Position numbers and translations under genes: made by a program. 64,000 bases of DNA from Metabacillus sp. KUDC1714 (GTDB taxonomy: Bacteria; Bacillota; Bacilli; Bacillales; Bacillaceae), in contig NZ_CP055263.1 of assembly GCF_014217835.1 (NCBI RefSeq), forward strand, positions 3,289,501-3,353,500, in the 5' to 3' direction. The notes below the pieces were generated by a model, which saw only the letters and a list, made by a program, of their open reading frames with translations, did not search any database and had not been told where the DNA came from. This document shows, piece after piece, positions 9,301 to 17,801 of this stretch. The stretch's first letter is position 1. The number at the start of each line of letters is the position of its first letter.

Positions 9301-12300
9301 GATGGAAAAGAAGTTTCTAGGAGCTCAACTTATAATGTAGAGCCAAGAATGCTATTAGAAACAACGATGAACTATTTAGGTAAGTCTAGTAACGAAAACC
9401 ACAGTCTTTTTAACGGGAAATTTGATGACTTTAGAATTTATAACCGTGCTCTTAATGCTGAAGAAGTTGCTAGTTTAGCAGATGAAGAGGTTACGGAACC
9501 TCCAGTTGAGGAGCCGGAAAAAGCTGAGTTAATTCTTGATTATGATATGAACAATATTGAAGGTACAAAAGTAGTAGATCGTACAGGTAATTTTGAAGGG
9601 AAGCTTGTCAATCCTCAGAACGCTGAACTGATTAAAGGGGATGAAACAGGAGTTATCGGCTTTAAAGGCGGTTCCACAAGCTCATATATTGAGATGCCTC
9701 AAGGTGTACTAAACGGGTTAGAGAGTGTGACCGTTTCTTCATTAGTAAATTGGGAAGGCAAAAATGAGGCTGAATGGATATTTGCTTTAGGCCAGGATAG
9801 CAATAAATATTTATTTACGACTCCAAAACGTAATTCAGGTGACCGATCTGCACGTGTAGGTCTTGGAATCACAAGCTGGCAAAATGAGGCTGGGGCAAAT
9901 GCAACAACTGGTGCCTTAAAATCAAATGAGTGGAAATTGGTTACAGCCGTTATGTCTGGTGAAGATAAAACACTGAAATTGTATATTGATGGTGTTGAAG
10001 TTGCAACTGGATCTACAAATGGTTATACATTGGCACAGATAAACAATAGTAATGGATTAAGCGGATTTATCGGACGATCATTCTATTCTGGTGATCCATA
10101 CTTTGGCGGAATGATTTCTGATTTTGAAGTATATAATGGACCCTTAACGGCATCAGAGGTGAGTGAATTAAAAGAAGCAGCAGATACAAAAATTGCTAAA
10201 ATGAATGGTTTACTACTTCAAAATGCAATTAAACAATTAGACTACTCAACTATTATTAATAAGAACGAAACCAAAGATGAAATCACAACAGATTTATCCT
10301 TCCCTAAGGCAGGAGCAAACGGAACAACTATCACTTGGGAATCACAAAATCAAGACATCATAACAAATGAAGGAAAGGTTACTAGACCGTCCTTTGAAGA
10401 AGGAAATCAGACAGTAACCATTACAGCAACTATTTCAGACGGAAACAACGAGGCAACAAAAGAATTTACAGTAACTGTAGTAAAGAAACCGCATGATTCT
10501 GTCGCAGTCAGAACAGATGCAGAAGCATTAAAGGTGCGTAACATTCATGATGTTCGCGGAAATGTAACCTTACCGACATCCGGAGAAAACGGGTCAACGA
10601 TCACATGGAAATCAAGTGATTCAAAGATCGTTACAGCTACTGGCGAGGTAACCCGTCCTGAACATGGTGAAGGAAATACTAAAGTTAAGTTAACAGCAAC
10701 AATTACATTAAATAACGAGACGATTACAAAGGCATTTTTAGCAAATGTCAAAGAAATGCCGAAAAAAGAAAAATTTGAAGGTTACGTTTTCAGTTACTTT
10801 ACAGGCGAAGGCTACACGAATGGCGAGCAAATTTATTTCTCCTTAAGTGAAGGTAACAATCCACTTAAATGGAAACAGTTAAACAATGGAGAACCAGCCA
10901 TTACGTCTGAATTAGGTGAAAAGGGACTTAGAGATCCGTTTATCATTCGCTCTCCTGAAGGAGATAAATTCTATTTAATTGCAACTGATTTAAAAATCAA
11001 TGGTGATTGGAATTGGGATCGGGCTCAAAGATCAGGAAGTCGATCGATTATGGTTTGGGAATCCACCGATTTGATTAATTGGTCTGAGCAAAGAATGGTC
11101 GAAGTTGCACCAGAAGAGGCAGGAAATACGTGGGCACCTGAAATCTTTTACGATGACTCGACAGGAGAATATGTTGTTTTCTGGGCATCAAAGCTATACG
11201 ACAATGAAGACCATAGTGGATCAACTTATAACAAAATGATGTACAGTAAAACACGAGATTTCTATACATTTACTGAACCTGAAGTATATATTGATCGTGG
11301 ATACTCAGTTATTGATACAACAATGATCGAACATGACGATAAAGTTTATCGATTATCGAAGGATGAAAGAAACAATACTTCATCTTCACCAAATGGTAAA
11401 TTCATTTTCCAAGAAGTAGGGGATTCAGTACTTGATCCTAACTTCGAGTTAATTAAAGAAGGGATTGGCAAAGGCTCAATAAGTGCTGGTGAAGGGCCTA
11501 CAATCTTTAAATCAAATACTGAAGAAAAATGGTATATGTTTATTGATGAATTTGGCGGCAGAGGATATGTTCCTTTTGAAACAACCGATTTGCAGTCAGG
11601 TGAATGGAAAATGTCAGAAGACTATGACTTACCAGAACGTCCGCGTCATGGAACCGTAATTCCTGTTACAAAGGCTGAGCATGAGGCTTTACTTGCAAAT
11701 GTTCCAGCAGTTGAAGTCTTAGATCCTGAACAACTTCCAACAAGTGTAACACTTGATCAGGAAACATTGAAGTTGTCAGAGGGTCAAACAGGAATGCTTA
11801 GTGCAACAGTTGCACCTAATGACGCAGTCAATAAAGCTGTTGTATGGTCAAGTAATAATGAAGAAGTAGCTACTGTTGATGAAAACGGGAAAGTAACTGC
11901 ACTGAAGGAAGGAAGCGCGAAAATCAGTGCAACAACAGTCGATGGTGGATTAATGGCAGTTAGTGTCGTCACAGTAGAGAAAAAACAAGATTCTACACCA
12001 CCAGAAGGACAATTTACAGTTAATGATGGTGCGAAGTATACTAATAATTCAACTGTCATTTTATCTCTAGAAGCGAAGGATGATATAAGCGGAGTTAGTC
12101 AGGTACGCTATTCAACTAATGCAAAAGAGTGGAGTGAATGGGAGGAATTTAAACCATCATTAGAAATAACGTTGCCAGCTGGTGATGGAGAGAAAACAGT
12201 CTTTGTTGAATTTAAAGACCATGCTGGAAATATCAGCGAGTCATATCAACAGAAGATAACTTTAGACACTACTGCACCAGTGATAGAGTTTACGGGTTAT

Positions 12301-12732
12301 CAAGAAACTTACTCCGTTGATTCGTCTATTAAAATCACTTGCAGTATTAGTGATGAGCTGTCAGGGATTGTATCAAAAGAATGCGAAAATGTTGAAGGGC
12401 CAGCCTATGAATTTGAGTTGGGAATTAATAAAGTCACTGCAACAGCGACTGATAATGCTGGTAATACAGCGAAAGCTGAAATCGAATTTACAGTGACTGT
12501 TGACTTTGATAGTTTAGGTCGTTTAACAGAAGCATTAGTCACGAATGAAGGAGTAGCTGGGTCACTAGCGAAAAAGCTTCAATCTGCGAAAGAATCAGCA
12601 GCAAAGGGTAATAGTCAGGCAATGAATGGGCAATTAAATGCTTATGAAAATCAATTGAAAGCTCAGAGTGGAAAATCTATTCCTGAGGAAAATACAATAA
12701 TATTGATTAACCTATTAGAACAATTGAAATAG
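6352..12732 (+). CDS. Giant secreted two-domain GH43 protein (putative arabinanase/arabinofuranosidase) with LamG, Ig-like and FIMAH-like modules
   Basis: 2126 residues with an N-terminal signal peptide ending near SSFAEE. Modules by residue: LamG-like 40-275; two bacterial Ig-like repeats (ITWSSSNTEVV and ITWESSNSTIV types) 285-475; GH43 481-805; LamG-like 814-1045; LamG-like 1057-1275; two Ig-like 1285-1465; second GH43 1473-1790; Big_2-type Ig 1797-1875; Ig-like domains around DDISGV and TAPVIEF to about 2050; a C-terminal helical module resembling FIMAH. Both GH43 copies keep GLRDPFIIRSPEGDKFY (candidate base Asp533 and Asp1528), NTWAPE (Glu602, Glu1597) and E-G-Q/P-TIF (candidate acid Glu732 and Glu1714). 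It follows the transporter by 20 bp with SD gaaggag. No LPXTG or SLH anchor is visible. The exact substrate is inferred from family and context. Confidence 0.88.
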   Translation: MKNRKRFSIFLLSIMIFQTFSGLVPQSSFAEELNSTSPELILHYDMKSNVKNGDQITMKDVSGNDIAFDGTFKNSENGQLVHNEEVGYVSFNGGSSTSNSGYIEIPKSEDGSDLLTGLQDVTISALVNWNNDGANRWIFGLGAATDDAENGNKYFFVTPRHGSGNVAATGISKAGWRNESLVKGTSTMRAGKWEVATVVFSEKSNAMTLYVNGNKVATGSAGGKKLSEIIDPSADFSGFLGKSIFKNDPYFKGMIGDFRVYNGALSDEQVTDLYTETSSKIDKINQLVINDASESLDIAEYLGSGDESIDKITNNLALPTKGKHGVDITWSSSNTEVVANDGTVTRPNKTESDIEVELTATISYEGLTTKKPFIVTVLKEYADEQIVQLDAANLTLQNVNQVKGNISLPVKGEHGSTITWESSNSTIVKGSAEATDNAHHLGMVTRPEADTKVTLTATISNGNAETKKEFNLNVIKNPGKLTYDAYFFSYFTGEYEGGEEISFATAEDPLKWRALNNGQSVIQSNMGEKGLRDPFIIRSPEGDKFYMLATDLKMGESTNFDQAQITGSHSLMIWESDDLVNWSEQRMVEVAPKTGGNTWAPEAIYNEKTGEYVVFWASSMKNEETYGDFPNGRPAGQYNVMYYATTRDFHTFSEPKVFIDEGFPTIDTSIVQNNDTLYRFTKSEVNYRVYYEKATDIFQDKDGIKENGFQYDVISGTKDGNRGLIGHQGNNEGQTIFKDIHDDKWYMFLDSWPYHVRWSTDLEDGSQFVNNLLSESEYALPPGPRHGTVIPITRAEYNALQDKYGMPAPEQSKEPVVHYTFDKEDIDGTTVKDVSNNGFDAKLVGGSKIDSTDTVGKSTGAVELDGSSGYVELPENTIKDLNLESMTMSTWVKVQGDQANQRIFDFSSNTGRIANRNTMYLSTQGDSGNLEFAIVTPFTEKFANQNSLLGSTYKYAVRAPMLTTANWHHVAMTVEGFDAVLYVDGKEVSRSSTYNVEPRMLLETTMNYLGKSSNENHSLFNGKFDDFRIYNRALNAEEVASLADEEVTEPPVEEPEKAELILDYDMNNIEGTKVVDRTGNFEGKLVNPQNAELIKGDETGVIGFKGGSTSSYIEMPQGVLNGLESVTVSSLVNWEGKNEAEWIFALGQDSNKYLFTTPKRNSGDRSARVGLGITSWQNEAGANATTGALKSNEWKLVTAVMSGEDKTLKLYIDGVEVATGSTNGYTLAQINNSNGLSGFIGRSFYSGDPYFGGMISDFEVYNGPLTASEVSELKEAADTKIAKMNGLLLQNAIKQLDYSTIINKNETKDEITTDLSFPKAGANGTTITWESQNQDIITNEGKVTRPSFEEGNQTVTITATISDGNNEATKEFTVTVVKKPHDSVAVRTDAEALKVRNIHDVRGNVTLPTSGENGSTITWKSSDSKIVTATGEVTRPEHGEGNTKVKLTATITLNNETITKAFLANVKEMPKKEKFEGYVFSYFTGEGYTNGEQIYFSLSEGNNPLKWKQLNNGEPAITSELGEKGLRDPFIIRSPEGDKFYLIATDLKINGDWNWDRAQRSGSRSIMVWESTDLINWSEQRMVEVAPEEAGNTWAPEIFYDDSTGEYVVFWASKLYDNEDHSGSTYNKMMYSKTRDFYTFTEPEVYIDRGYSVIDTTMIEHDDKVYRLSKDERNNTSSSPNGKFIFQEVGDSVLDPNFELIKEGIGKGSISAGEGPTIFKSNTEEKWYMFIDEFGGRGYVPFETTDLQSGEWKMSEDYDLPERPRHGTVIPVTKAEHEALLANVPAVEVLDPEQLPTSVTLDQETLKLSEGQTGMLSATVAPNDAVNKAVVWSSNNEEVATVDENGKVTALKEGSAKISATTVDGGLMAVSVVTVEKKQDSTPPEGQFTVNDGAKYTNNSTVILSLEAKDDISGVSQVRYSTNAKEWSEWEEFKPSLEITLPAGDGEKTVFVEFKDHAGNISESYQQKITLDTTAPVIEFTGYQETYSVDSSIKITCSISDELSGIVSKECENVEGPAYEFELGINKVTATATDNAGNTAKAEIEFTVTVDFDSLGRLTEALVTNEGVAGSLAKKLQSAKESAAKGNSQAMNGQLNAYENQLKAQSGKSIPEENTIILINLLEQLK

Positions 12733-12736
12733 AAAG

Positions 12737-13008
12737 AAAAGCGCAAGCGCCTTGGTCATCGCCGTACAAACTGGAGGAGCATCGACTGAGATAAAGCGAG
12801 ACTTCCATTAGGGCCTCATCCTAATGGATAGCGAGACTTATCGGACTTTTACGGGCAGCTAACTCACAAGTTATTGTTCTTTGATCATTTTTCTACTGCC
12901 CGTTAAAGTGGGATAAAGGAAACACGGTAAGCGTAGCGAACCGATGTTGACTTATCGTAGGGAGATGATCTGAAGTTTGATAGGCGATAGGCGCTGGAGC
13001 TAGACACC
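12737..13008. repeat. Dispersed Bacillaceae-type intergenic repeat element (~270 bp)
   Basis: Begins aaaagcgcaagcgccttgg and ends ggcgctggagctagacacc, phrases I recognise as typical of dispersed intergenic repeats in Bacillus-group genomes. It is more GC-rich than its surroundings, has no convincing reading frame, and contains an internal inverted repeat (acgggcag 12851-12858 with ctgcccgt 12896-12903). Only one copy is seen in the window. The element family name is not certain. Confidence 0.55.
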
Positions 13009-13059
13009 TAAACTAAGTACAAAATTTTATACTTTCTTAACTGATGAAAAACGATAAAA

Positions 13060-13099
13060 AACTAGCTTCCAAGTCTTAGGACAAGAAGCTAGTTTTTTA
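13060..13099 (+). terminator. Intrinsic terminator
   Basis: Ten-bp perfect stem (aactagcttc 13060-13069, gaagctagtt 13085-13094), 15-nt loop, then a run of Ts. It probably ends the transporter/GH43 transcript, and it insulates the secE-secY pair. The remaining sequence to 13287 is AT-rich without recognised sites. Confidence 0.85.
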
Positions 13100-13287
13100 T
13101 ATGAATATGACTAAAATTTGCCGTACATAATTTTTCAGAAGATTACTTATTTGAAGAGAACGAAATAAATTATACTTTTCTCAAAATAAATTCTATTTCT
13201 TTAGTTGTGAATGCGCTTTACAATATGAATATATATATTACAATTAATAAAAAAGAACTATTGATAAAAAATCAGGGGGTGATTTTT

Positions 13288-13515
13288 ATTTCAAGGGACT
13301 TGCTTAAAGTAGATGTAGTAGTGGAGGAAAAAAAGGGTATTGTGAATTTTTTCGGTGATATAAATCGTGAAATGAAGAAGGTCAGTTGGCCAAAGAGAAA
13401 AGAATTATCTAGATATACAATTATAGTTCTATCAACTGTGATCGTAACAAGTGCTTTTTTTGCAATTATTGACTTATGTATTTCATTTTTTATTCGTTTT
13501 TTTCTAAATAACTGA
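13288..13515 (+). CDS. secE: SecE-like preprotein translocase subunit
   Basis: The C-terminal part reads NREMKKVSWPKRKELSRYT followed by one hydrophobic segment, the conserved core of SecE, which clamps SecY in the export channel. The start is uncertain. The only good Shine-Dalgarno (aggggg, 13274-13279) points to an ATT at 13288; GTG at 13321 is an alternative giving about 64 residues, closer to the usual Bacillus SecE length, but lacks a good ribosome site; TTG at 13300 is only one base from its purine run. It is followed 34 bp later by secY, not by nusG as in the usual rpmG-secE-nusG context, so this is probably a second copy. Confidence 0.75.
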   Translation: MSRDLLKVDVVVEEKKGIVNFFGDINREMKKVSWPKRKELSRYTIIVLSTVIVTSAFFAIIDLCISFFIRFFLNN

Positions 13516-13549
13516 TTTCTATATTAGAGCTAAAGCTAGAGGTGATCTA

Positions 13550-14842
13550 ATGTTTAAAACAATCTCCAATTTTATGCGTGTGGGTGATATTAGAAGTAAA
13601 ATCATATTTACCCTTTTAATGTTAGTGGTATTTCGTCTTGGTACGTTCATTCCTGTGCCAAATGTCAATGCAGATGTTCTTCAAGCACAGGATGAGCTTA
13701 ATGTATTCGGAATCTTAAACACATTCGGTGGCGGTGCGTTGTATAATTTTTCGATCCTAGCGATGGGGATTATGCCATATATCACTGCTTCGATCATCAT
13801 TCAGCTCCTGCAGATGGATGTTGTTCCGAAGTTCACTGAGTGGTCAAAGCAAGGTGATGTTGGGCGTCGTAAGCTCGCTCAATTTACACGATACTTTACA
13901 ATCATATTAGGTTTCATCCAGGCGTTAGGTATGTCCTACGGATTTAATACTCAGTCAGGTGGAATGCTTATTGAGAATCCAGGGATTGGTACATACTTAT
14001 TAATTGCAATTGTATTAACTGCTGGAACAGCATTTTTAATGTGGTTAGGAGAACAGATCACTTCTAAAGGTGTTGGAAATGGTATTTCCATTATCATCTT
14101 TGCTGGGATCGTTGCAGGAATTCCGTCAACTATGAACCAAATCTATGCTCAACAATTTGAGGATGCTGGTGACCAACTATTCTTAAGAATTGTTACGGTT
14201 GCTATTCTAATATTGGCAATTTTAGCTGTTGTGGTAGGAGTAATCTTTATCCAACAAGCACTTCGTAAAATACCAATTCAATATGCAAAAGGATCTAGCA
14301 ACCAAAACATGCGTGGAGGAAATTCAACCCATCTCCCATTAAAAGTGAATCCTGCGGGTGTAATACCTGTAATTTTTGCAGTTTCTTTCATAATTACACC
14401 ACCAACAATTGCTGCATTCTTTGGCCCTAACGATGTGACAGATTGGATTCAGAAAACCTTTGACTACACACAGCCTGTCGGTATGATTATCTACATTGCT
14501 TTAATACTTGCTTTCACATACTTCTATACATTTGTTCAAGTTAACCCTGAACAGATGGCTGAAAACTTAAAGAAACAAGGCGGTTATATCCCTGGTATTA
14601 GACCAGGAAAAAGCACGCAAGAATATATTACAAAGGTATTATATCGTTTAACTTTTGTTGGCTCTCTATTCTTAGCAGCAATATCTGTTCTTCCTGTTTT
14701 CTTTATTAAATTTGCTGATCTTCCTCAATCGGCTCAGATTGGTGGAACTAGTTTGTTGATCGTTGTTGGTGTTGCGCTTGAGACGATGAAACAGCTGGAA
14801 AGTCAGTTAGTGAAACGTCATTATAAAGGTTTTATTAAATAA
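13550..14842 (+). CDS. secY: SecY-like preprotein translocase channel subunit (probable second copy)
   Basis: 430 residues starting MFKTISNFMRVGDIRSKIIFTLLML in phase with canonical Bacillus SecY, with TASIIIQLLQMDVVPKF, GDVGRRKLAQFTRYFT, GEQITSKGVGNGIS and a plug/pore region all in place; ten membrane segments expected. Full length, no broken motif. The SD is agaggtgat. No ribosomal protein, adk or map gene flanks it, unlike the housekeeping secY. I infer an additional SecY paired with the preceding SecE-like gene. It is much closer to canonical SecY than the accessory SecY2 of streptococci is as I remember it. Confidence 0.9.
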   Translation: MFKTISNFMRVGDIRSKIIFTLLMLVVFRLGTFIPVPNVNADVLQAQDELNVFGILNTFGGGALYNFSILAMGIMPYITASIIIQLLQMDVVPKFTEWSKQGDVGRRKLAQFTRYFTIILGFIQALGMSYGFNTQSGGMLIENPGIGTYLLIAIVLTAGTAFLMWLGEQITSKGVGNGISIIIFAGIVAGIPSTMNQIYAQQFEDAGDQLFLRIVTVAILILAILAVVVGVIFIQQALRKIPIQYAKGSSNQNMRGGNSTHLPLKVNPAGVIPVIFAVSFIITPPTIAAFFGPNDVTDWIQKTFDYTQPVGMIIYIALILAFTYFYTFVQVNPEQMAENLKKQGGYIPGIRPGKSTQEYITKVLYRLTFVGSLFLAAISVLPVFFIKFADLPQSAQIGGTSLLIVVGVALETMKQLESQLVKRHYKGFIK

Positions 14843-14928
14843 TTAAAGTTAGGTAGAATTCTCTTTTTCTTGAGGTATAGCGAGTAACTATCTTTAATTG
14901 TTTAAAATATTAAACTTCAAATTCTTAA

Positions 14929-14964
14929 AAAAGCCTACAGATCTATTTAGATCCGTAGGCTTTT
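14929..14964 (+). terminator. Intrinsic terminator after secY
   Basis: Stem aaaagcctac/gtaggctttt, extended inward after one mismatch, followed by ttttgg. It ends the secE-secY transcript. Between it and the GH172 gene lies AT-rich sequence containing a cre site. Confidence 0.85.
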
Positions 14965-15142
14965 GGTTGTGTGTAAGAATAAGGACATATAATCCCTAAA
15001 AATAACAAACTTCTAAATATAACTAACCTTATCTAAAGATATTAGAATTTCGCAAAGTCTAAATTGAATTTACAATTATAAATGTAGAAGGAAATAGCCG
15101 GGGGTGAAGAAAAAGAGAAAGTATTTAATACATGGTTAGTTA

Positions 15143-15157
15143 ATGTAAGCGTATTCA
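15143..15157 (+). promoter_or_regulatory. cre (CcpA) site upstream of GH172 gene
   Basis: atgtaagcgtattca fits the cre consensus WTGNAANCGNWNNCW at every position. It lies 34 bp before the ATG at 15192, probably downstream of the transcription start, where CcpA would act as a roadblock. It implies glucose repression of the GH172-transporter operon. Confidence 0.7.
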
Positions 15158-15191
15158 ACAAACAAAAAGAAATTAAGGGAGGATATAAACA

Positions 15192-16319
15192 ATGAATGTT
15201 TGGCAACCCAATAGTCCACTAGGAGGACTCCCATTTATTAAAGAAGCGAGCTCCAAAAGAGAATCTAGTTATGACCGTACTGGAGGAAATAGAGATTTTA
15301 AAGTTGTAGAGCCAGGTGAAACAGCGGTTATGGCTGATATAAAGGGTGCAGGTTGTATTAAGCATATTTGGATGACGACTAGATGTTATGCAGAACAATA
15401 CTTACGTAAGCTAGTTCTTGAAATGTATTGGGATGGTGAGGAAAACCCGAGTGTAAGAGTTCCTTTAGGAGATTTCTTTGGAATCGGGCATGCGACATGT
15501 AAACATTACGTTTCTTTACCTTTGAGCATGGTTATGGGGGAAAAGCGAGGACCTAAGGGACCTTTTGCAGCATCAATGAATAGTTATTTTTCAATGCCAT
15601 TTGGAGATGGAGCTAGAATTCAATTAATCAATGAAAGTGATAAAAAAATTGAAAATCTATTCTATTATGTAGATTATGAAAGTTATGATAATAAAGATCA
15701 AATACCTGATGATGTTGGGAGATTTCATGCTACCTGGAATCGAGAAAATCCATGTGAAAAAGTTGTATTTGAAAAGGAAATAGATAATCCAGCTCCATGG
15801 GATCTACCAGGAGAAAATCTTACTGGAGATGATAACTATGTTATTCTCGATGCTGAAGGAAAAGGTCACTATGTTGGTTGTGTATTAAATATTGATAACT
15901 TCGATGCTTCCAATCAAGAGTTTACTTGGCCAGGCGAGGGTGATGACATGTTCTTCATTGATGGAGAAGAATGGCCACCATCTCTTCATGGAACAGGAAC
16001 TGAAGATTACTTTAACGCGGCATGGGGCTTTCCTAGTGGAGAGTATGCAGGTCCATACCATGGAATATCGTTAGGAAGCGATGTTCAGGAGCATTTTGGA
16101 AAATGGAGTTTATATCGATTCCATATTGAGGATCCGATCCGTTTTACAAAATCAATCCGTGCTACAATCGAACATGGTCATGCGAATGATCAAGCTAATG
16201 ATTATTCAAGTGTTGCATATTGGTATCAACTTGAGCCTCATAAGCCATTACCAAAACTTCCTGATGTAAAAGATAGACTTCCTAGAAGATGGCCTGAACA
16301 TGGTTTATGGGATCGTTAA
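15192..16319 (+). CDS. GH172 (DUF2961) family enzyme, putative alpha-fructofuranosidase/difructose dianhydride hydrolase
   Basis: A 375-residue protein without signal peptide, so cytoplasmic. It shows the DUF2961 pattern: GGxRDFKVVEPGETAVMADIKG, GCIKHIWMT, VRVPLGDFFGIGH, SYFSMPF, then HGTGTEDYFNAAWGFPSGEYAGPYHG. Characterised GH172 members include the difructose dianhydride I synthase/hydrolase of Bifidobacterium dentium and D-arabinofuranosidases of mycobacterial arabinan degraders. Within a fructan locus I infer action on alpha-linked or cyclic fructose disaccharides, but D-arabinofuranosides cannot be excluded. It is followed 37 bp later by an ABC-transporter binding protein and has a cre site upstream. 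SD aagggagg. Confidence 0.82.
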   Translation: MNVWQPNSPLGGLPFIKEASSKRESSYDRTGGNRDFKVVEPGETAVMADIKGAGCIKHIWMTTRCYAEQYLRKLVLEMYWDGEENPSVRVPLGDFFGIGHATCKHYVSLPLSMVMGEKRGPKGPFAASMNSYFSMPFGDGARIQLINESDKKIENLFYYVDYESYDNKDQIPDDVGRFHATWNRENPCEKVVFEKEIDNPAPWDLPGENLTGDDNYVILDAEGKGHYVGCVLNIDNFDASNQEFTWPGEGDDMFFIDGEEWPPSLHGTGTEDYFNAAWGFPSGEYAGPYHGISLGSDVQEHFGKWSLYRFHIEDPIRFTKSIRATIEHGHANDQANDYSSVAYWYQLEPHKPLPKLPDVKDRLPRRWPEHGLWDR

Positions 16320-16356
16320 AATAGATATGAAAAACCACTTTAAGGAGGTTTTATAG

Positions 16357-17694
16357 ATGTTCAAAAGGAGAGGAATATTCAGTGTTCTTTCAATACTATT
16401 AGTAGTGACACTATGTTTATATGGTTGTTCCGGTAAAGAAACCGGAGGCAGCGAGTCTTCTAATCGTGACAAATCTCTCACTGTACTTGTAGAGGGAGGT
16501 AGTCCGGCATTTACTGTTGCTAAAGAAACTGCAGAAGAGTTTAAAGAAAAAACGGGTTACGAAGTAAAGATTGAGTCTGTTCCTTATACAGGTGTATACG
16601 ATAAATTAAAAGCTGAAGTAGCTTCACAGGCAGGCGCCTTTGATGTCGCAACAATTGATATTTTATGGTTCCCTGCTTTAGCCGGAGGTTTACTCCCTCT
16701 TGATGGAATGATCTCGAACGAAATTGAAAAGGACCTGTTCCCAGGTCTTATATCAGGAGGAAGTTACCAGGATAAAGTCTATGGAATGCCAGTCTGGACA
16801 AATGCAAAAAATATCATTTATCGCACAGATTTATTTGAAGATGAAACAAATAAAACTAAATTTAAAGCTGAATATGGGTATGATTTACATCCTCCTAAAA
16901 CATGGACTGAGTATAGGGATATTGCAAAATTCTTCACTGGTGATACAGATCAAGATGGAAAAGTAGATATGTATGGAACAACAGTATTTGGTGCAAATAA
17001 TGGTGATGCTGTAGCAAGTTGGCTTGATCATGCGACACAAGCAGGAACTGAATCCTTGGTTATAGACAAAAATGGAGAAGTTATTGTGAATACAAAACCA
17101 TATGTTGAATCACTGCAATTTTTAACAGATATTCTAAATACCGATAAATCTGTACCGAATGGTGCACTAGAAATCGCATCAGCTGAAACCTCTGAATTGT
17201 TCTGGAGTGGTAAAGCTGCAATGATGATTGCCTGGGGACACTTTTATATTCCATCAAATGATCCTAAGCAATCACAAGTAGCTGGAAAAGTTGGAAGTGC
17301 ACCAATGATTGCAGGAAGTGCGGGGATAGGAGCTGTTCCTGGTCCGTGGTATCAGGTAATTCCAAGTTCTTCGAAGAAACAAGAGATCGCCAAGGAATAT
17401 TTGGAGTTTATCTATGAAAAGAATGAGTTATTTATGGAAACATTAGGAGTAGCTGCGAGAGTATCTGTTTTTGAGGAATATAGCAAAAAAGAAGGATATG
17501 AACATTTAGAGCCTTTAATGACGACGTTAAGTGGAGAACAAACGCAAAATCGTCCAGATATTACGGAATGGCAGCAGATAGAAAGTGAAGCACTAATACC
17601 AGCAGTTCAATATGCTCTTTCAGGAGAGAAGACACCTCAGGAAGCGCTAGACTGGGCAGCGGAAATCATTAAAGGGATATTACCTCCAAAATAA
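16357..17694 (+). CDS. CUT1 sugar ABC transporter substrate-binding lipoprotein
   Basis: Family 1 extracellular solute-binding protein (MalE-like, 445 residues) with a lipoprotein signal peptide and lipobox LYGC. Typical phrases are EEFKEKTGYEVKIESVPY, GAFDVATIDILWFPALAGG and AMMIAWGHFYIP. SD aaggagg precedes the ATG. It follows the GH172 gene and precedes two MalF/MalG-like permeases, so it probably collects the oligosaccharide that GH172 processes after import. The substrate is not known from sequence. Confidence 0.88.
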   Translation: MFKRRGIFSVLSILLVVTLCLYGCSGKETGGSESSNRDKSLTVLVEGGSPAFTVAKETAEEFKEKTGYEVKIESVPYTGVYDKLKAEVASQAGAFDVATIDILWFPALAGGLLPLDGMISNEIEKDLFPGLISGGSYQDKVYGMPVWTNAKNIIYRTDLFEDETNKTKFKAEYGYDLHPPKTWTEYRDIAKFFTGDTDQDGKVDMYGTTVFGANNGDAVASWLDHATQAGTESLVIDKNGEVIVNTKPYVESLQFLTDILNTDKSVPNGALEIASAETSELFWSGKAAMMIAWGHFYIPSNDPKQSQVAGKVGSAPMIAGSAGIGAVPGPWYQVIPSSSKKQEIAKEYLEFIYEKNELFMETLGVAARVSVFEEYSKKEGYEHLEPLMTTLSGEQTQNRPDITEWQQIESEALIPAVQYALSGEKTPQEALDWAAEIIKGILPPK

Positions 17695-17716
17695 AGTGGG
17701 CATTAGAAAGTAGAAA

Positions 17717-17750
17717 TCTCTACCTATTATAAATGATAGATAGGTAGAGA
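17717..17750 (+). terminator. Intercistronic hairpin after binding-protein gene
   Basis: Eleven-bp perfect stem (tctctacctat 17717-17727, ataggtagaga 17740-17750), 12-nt loop, no T-run. Lies between the binding-protein gene and the first permease; likely tunes their ratio. Confidence 0.6.
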
Positions 17751-17801
17751 CCCCTTCTAAGAAGAATAGATTCACTATTTTTGTAGAAAGGAGGATTTAT
17801 T

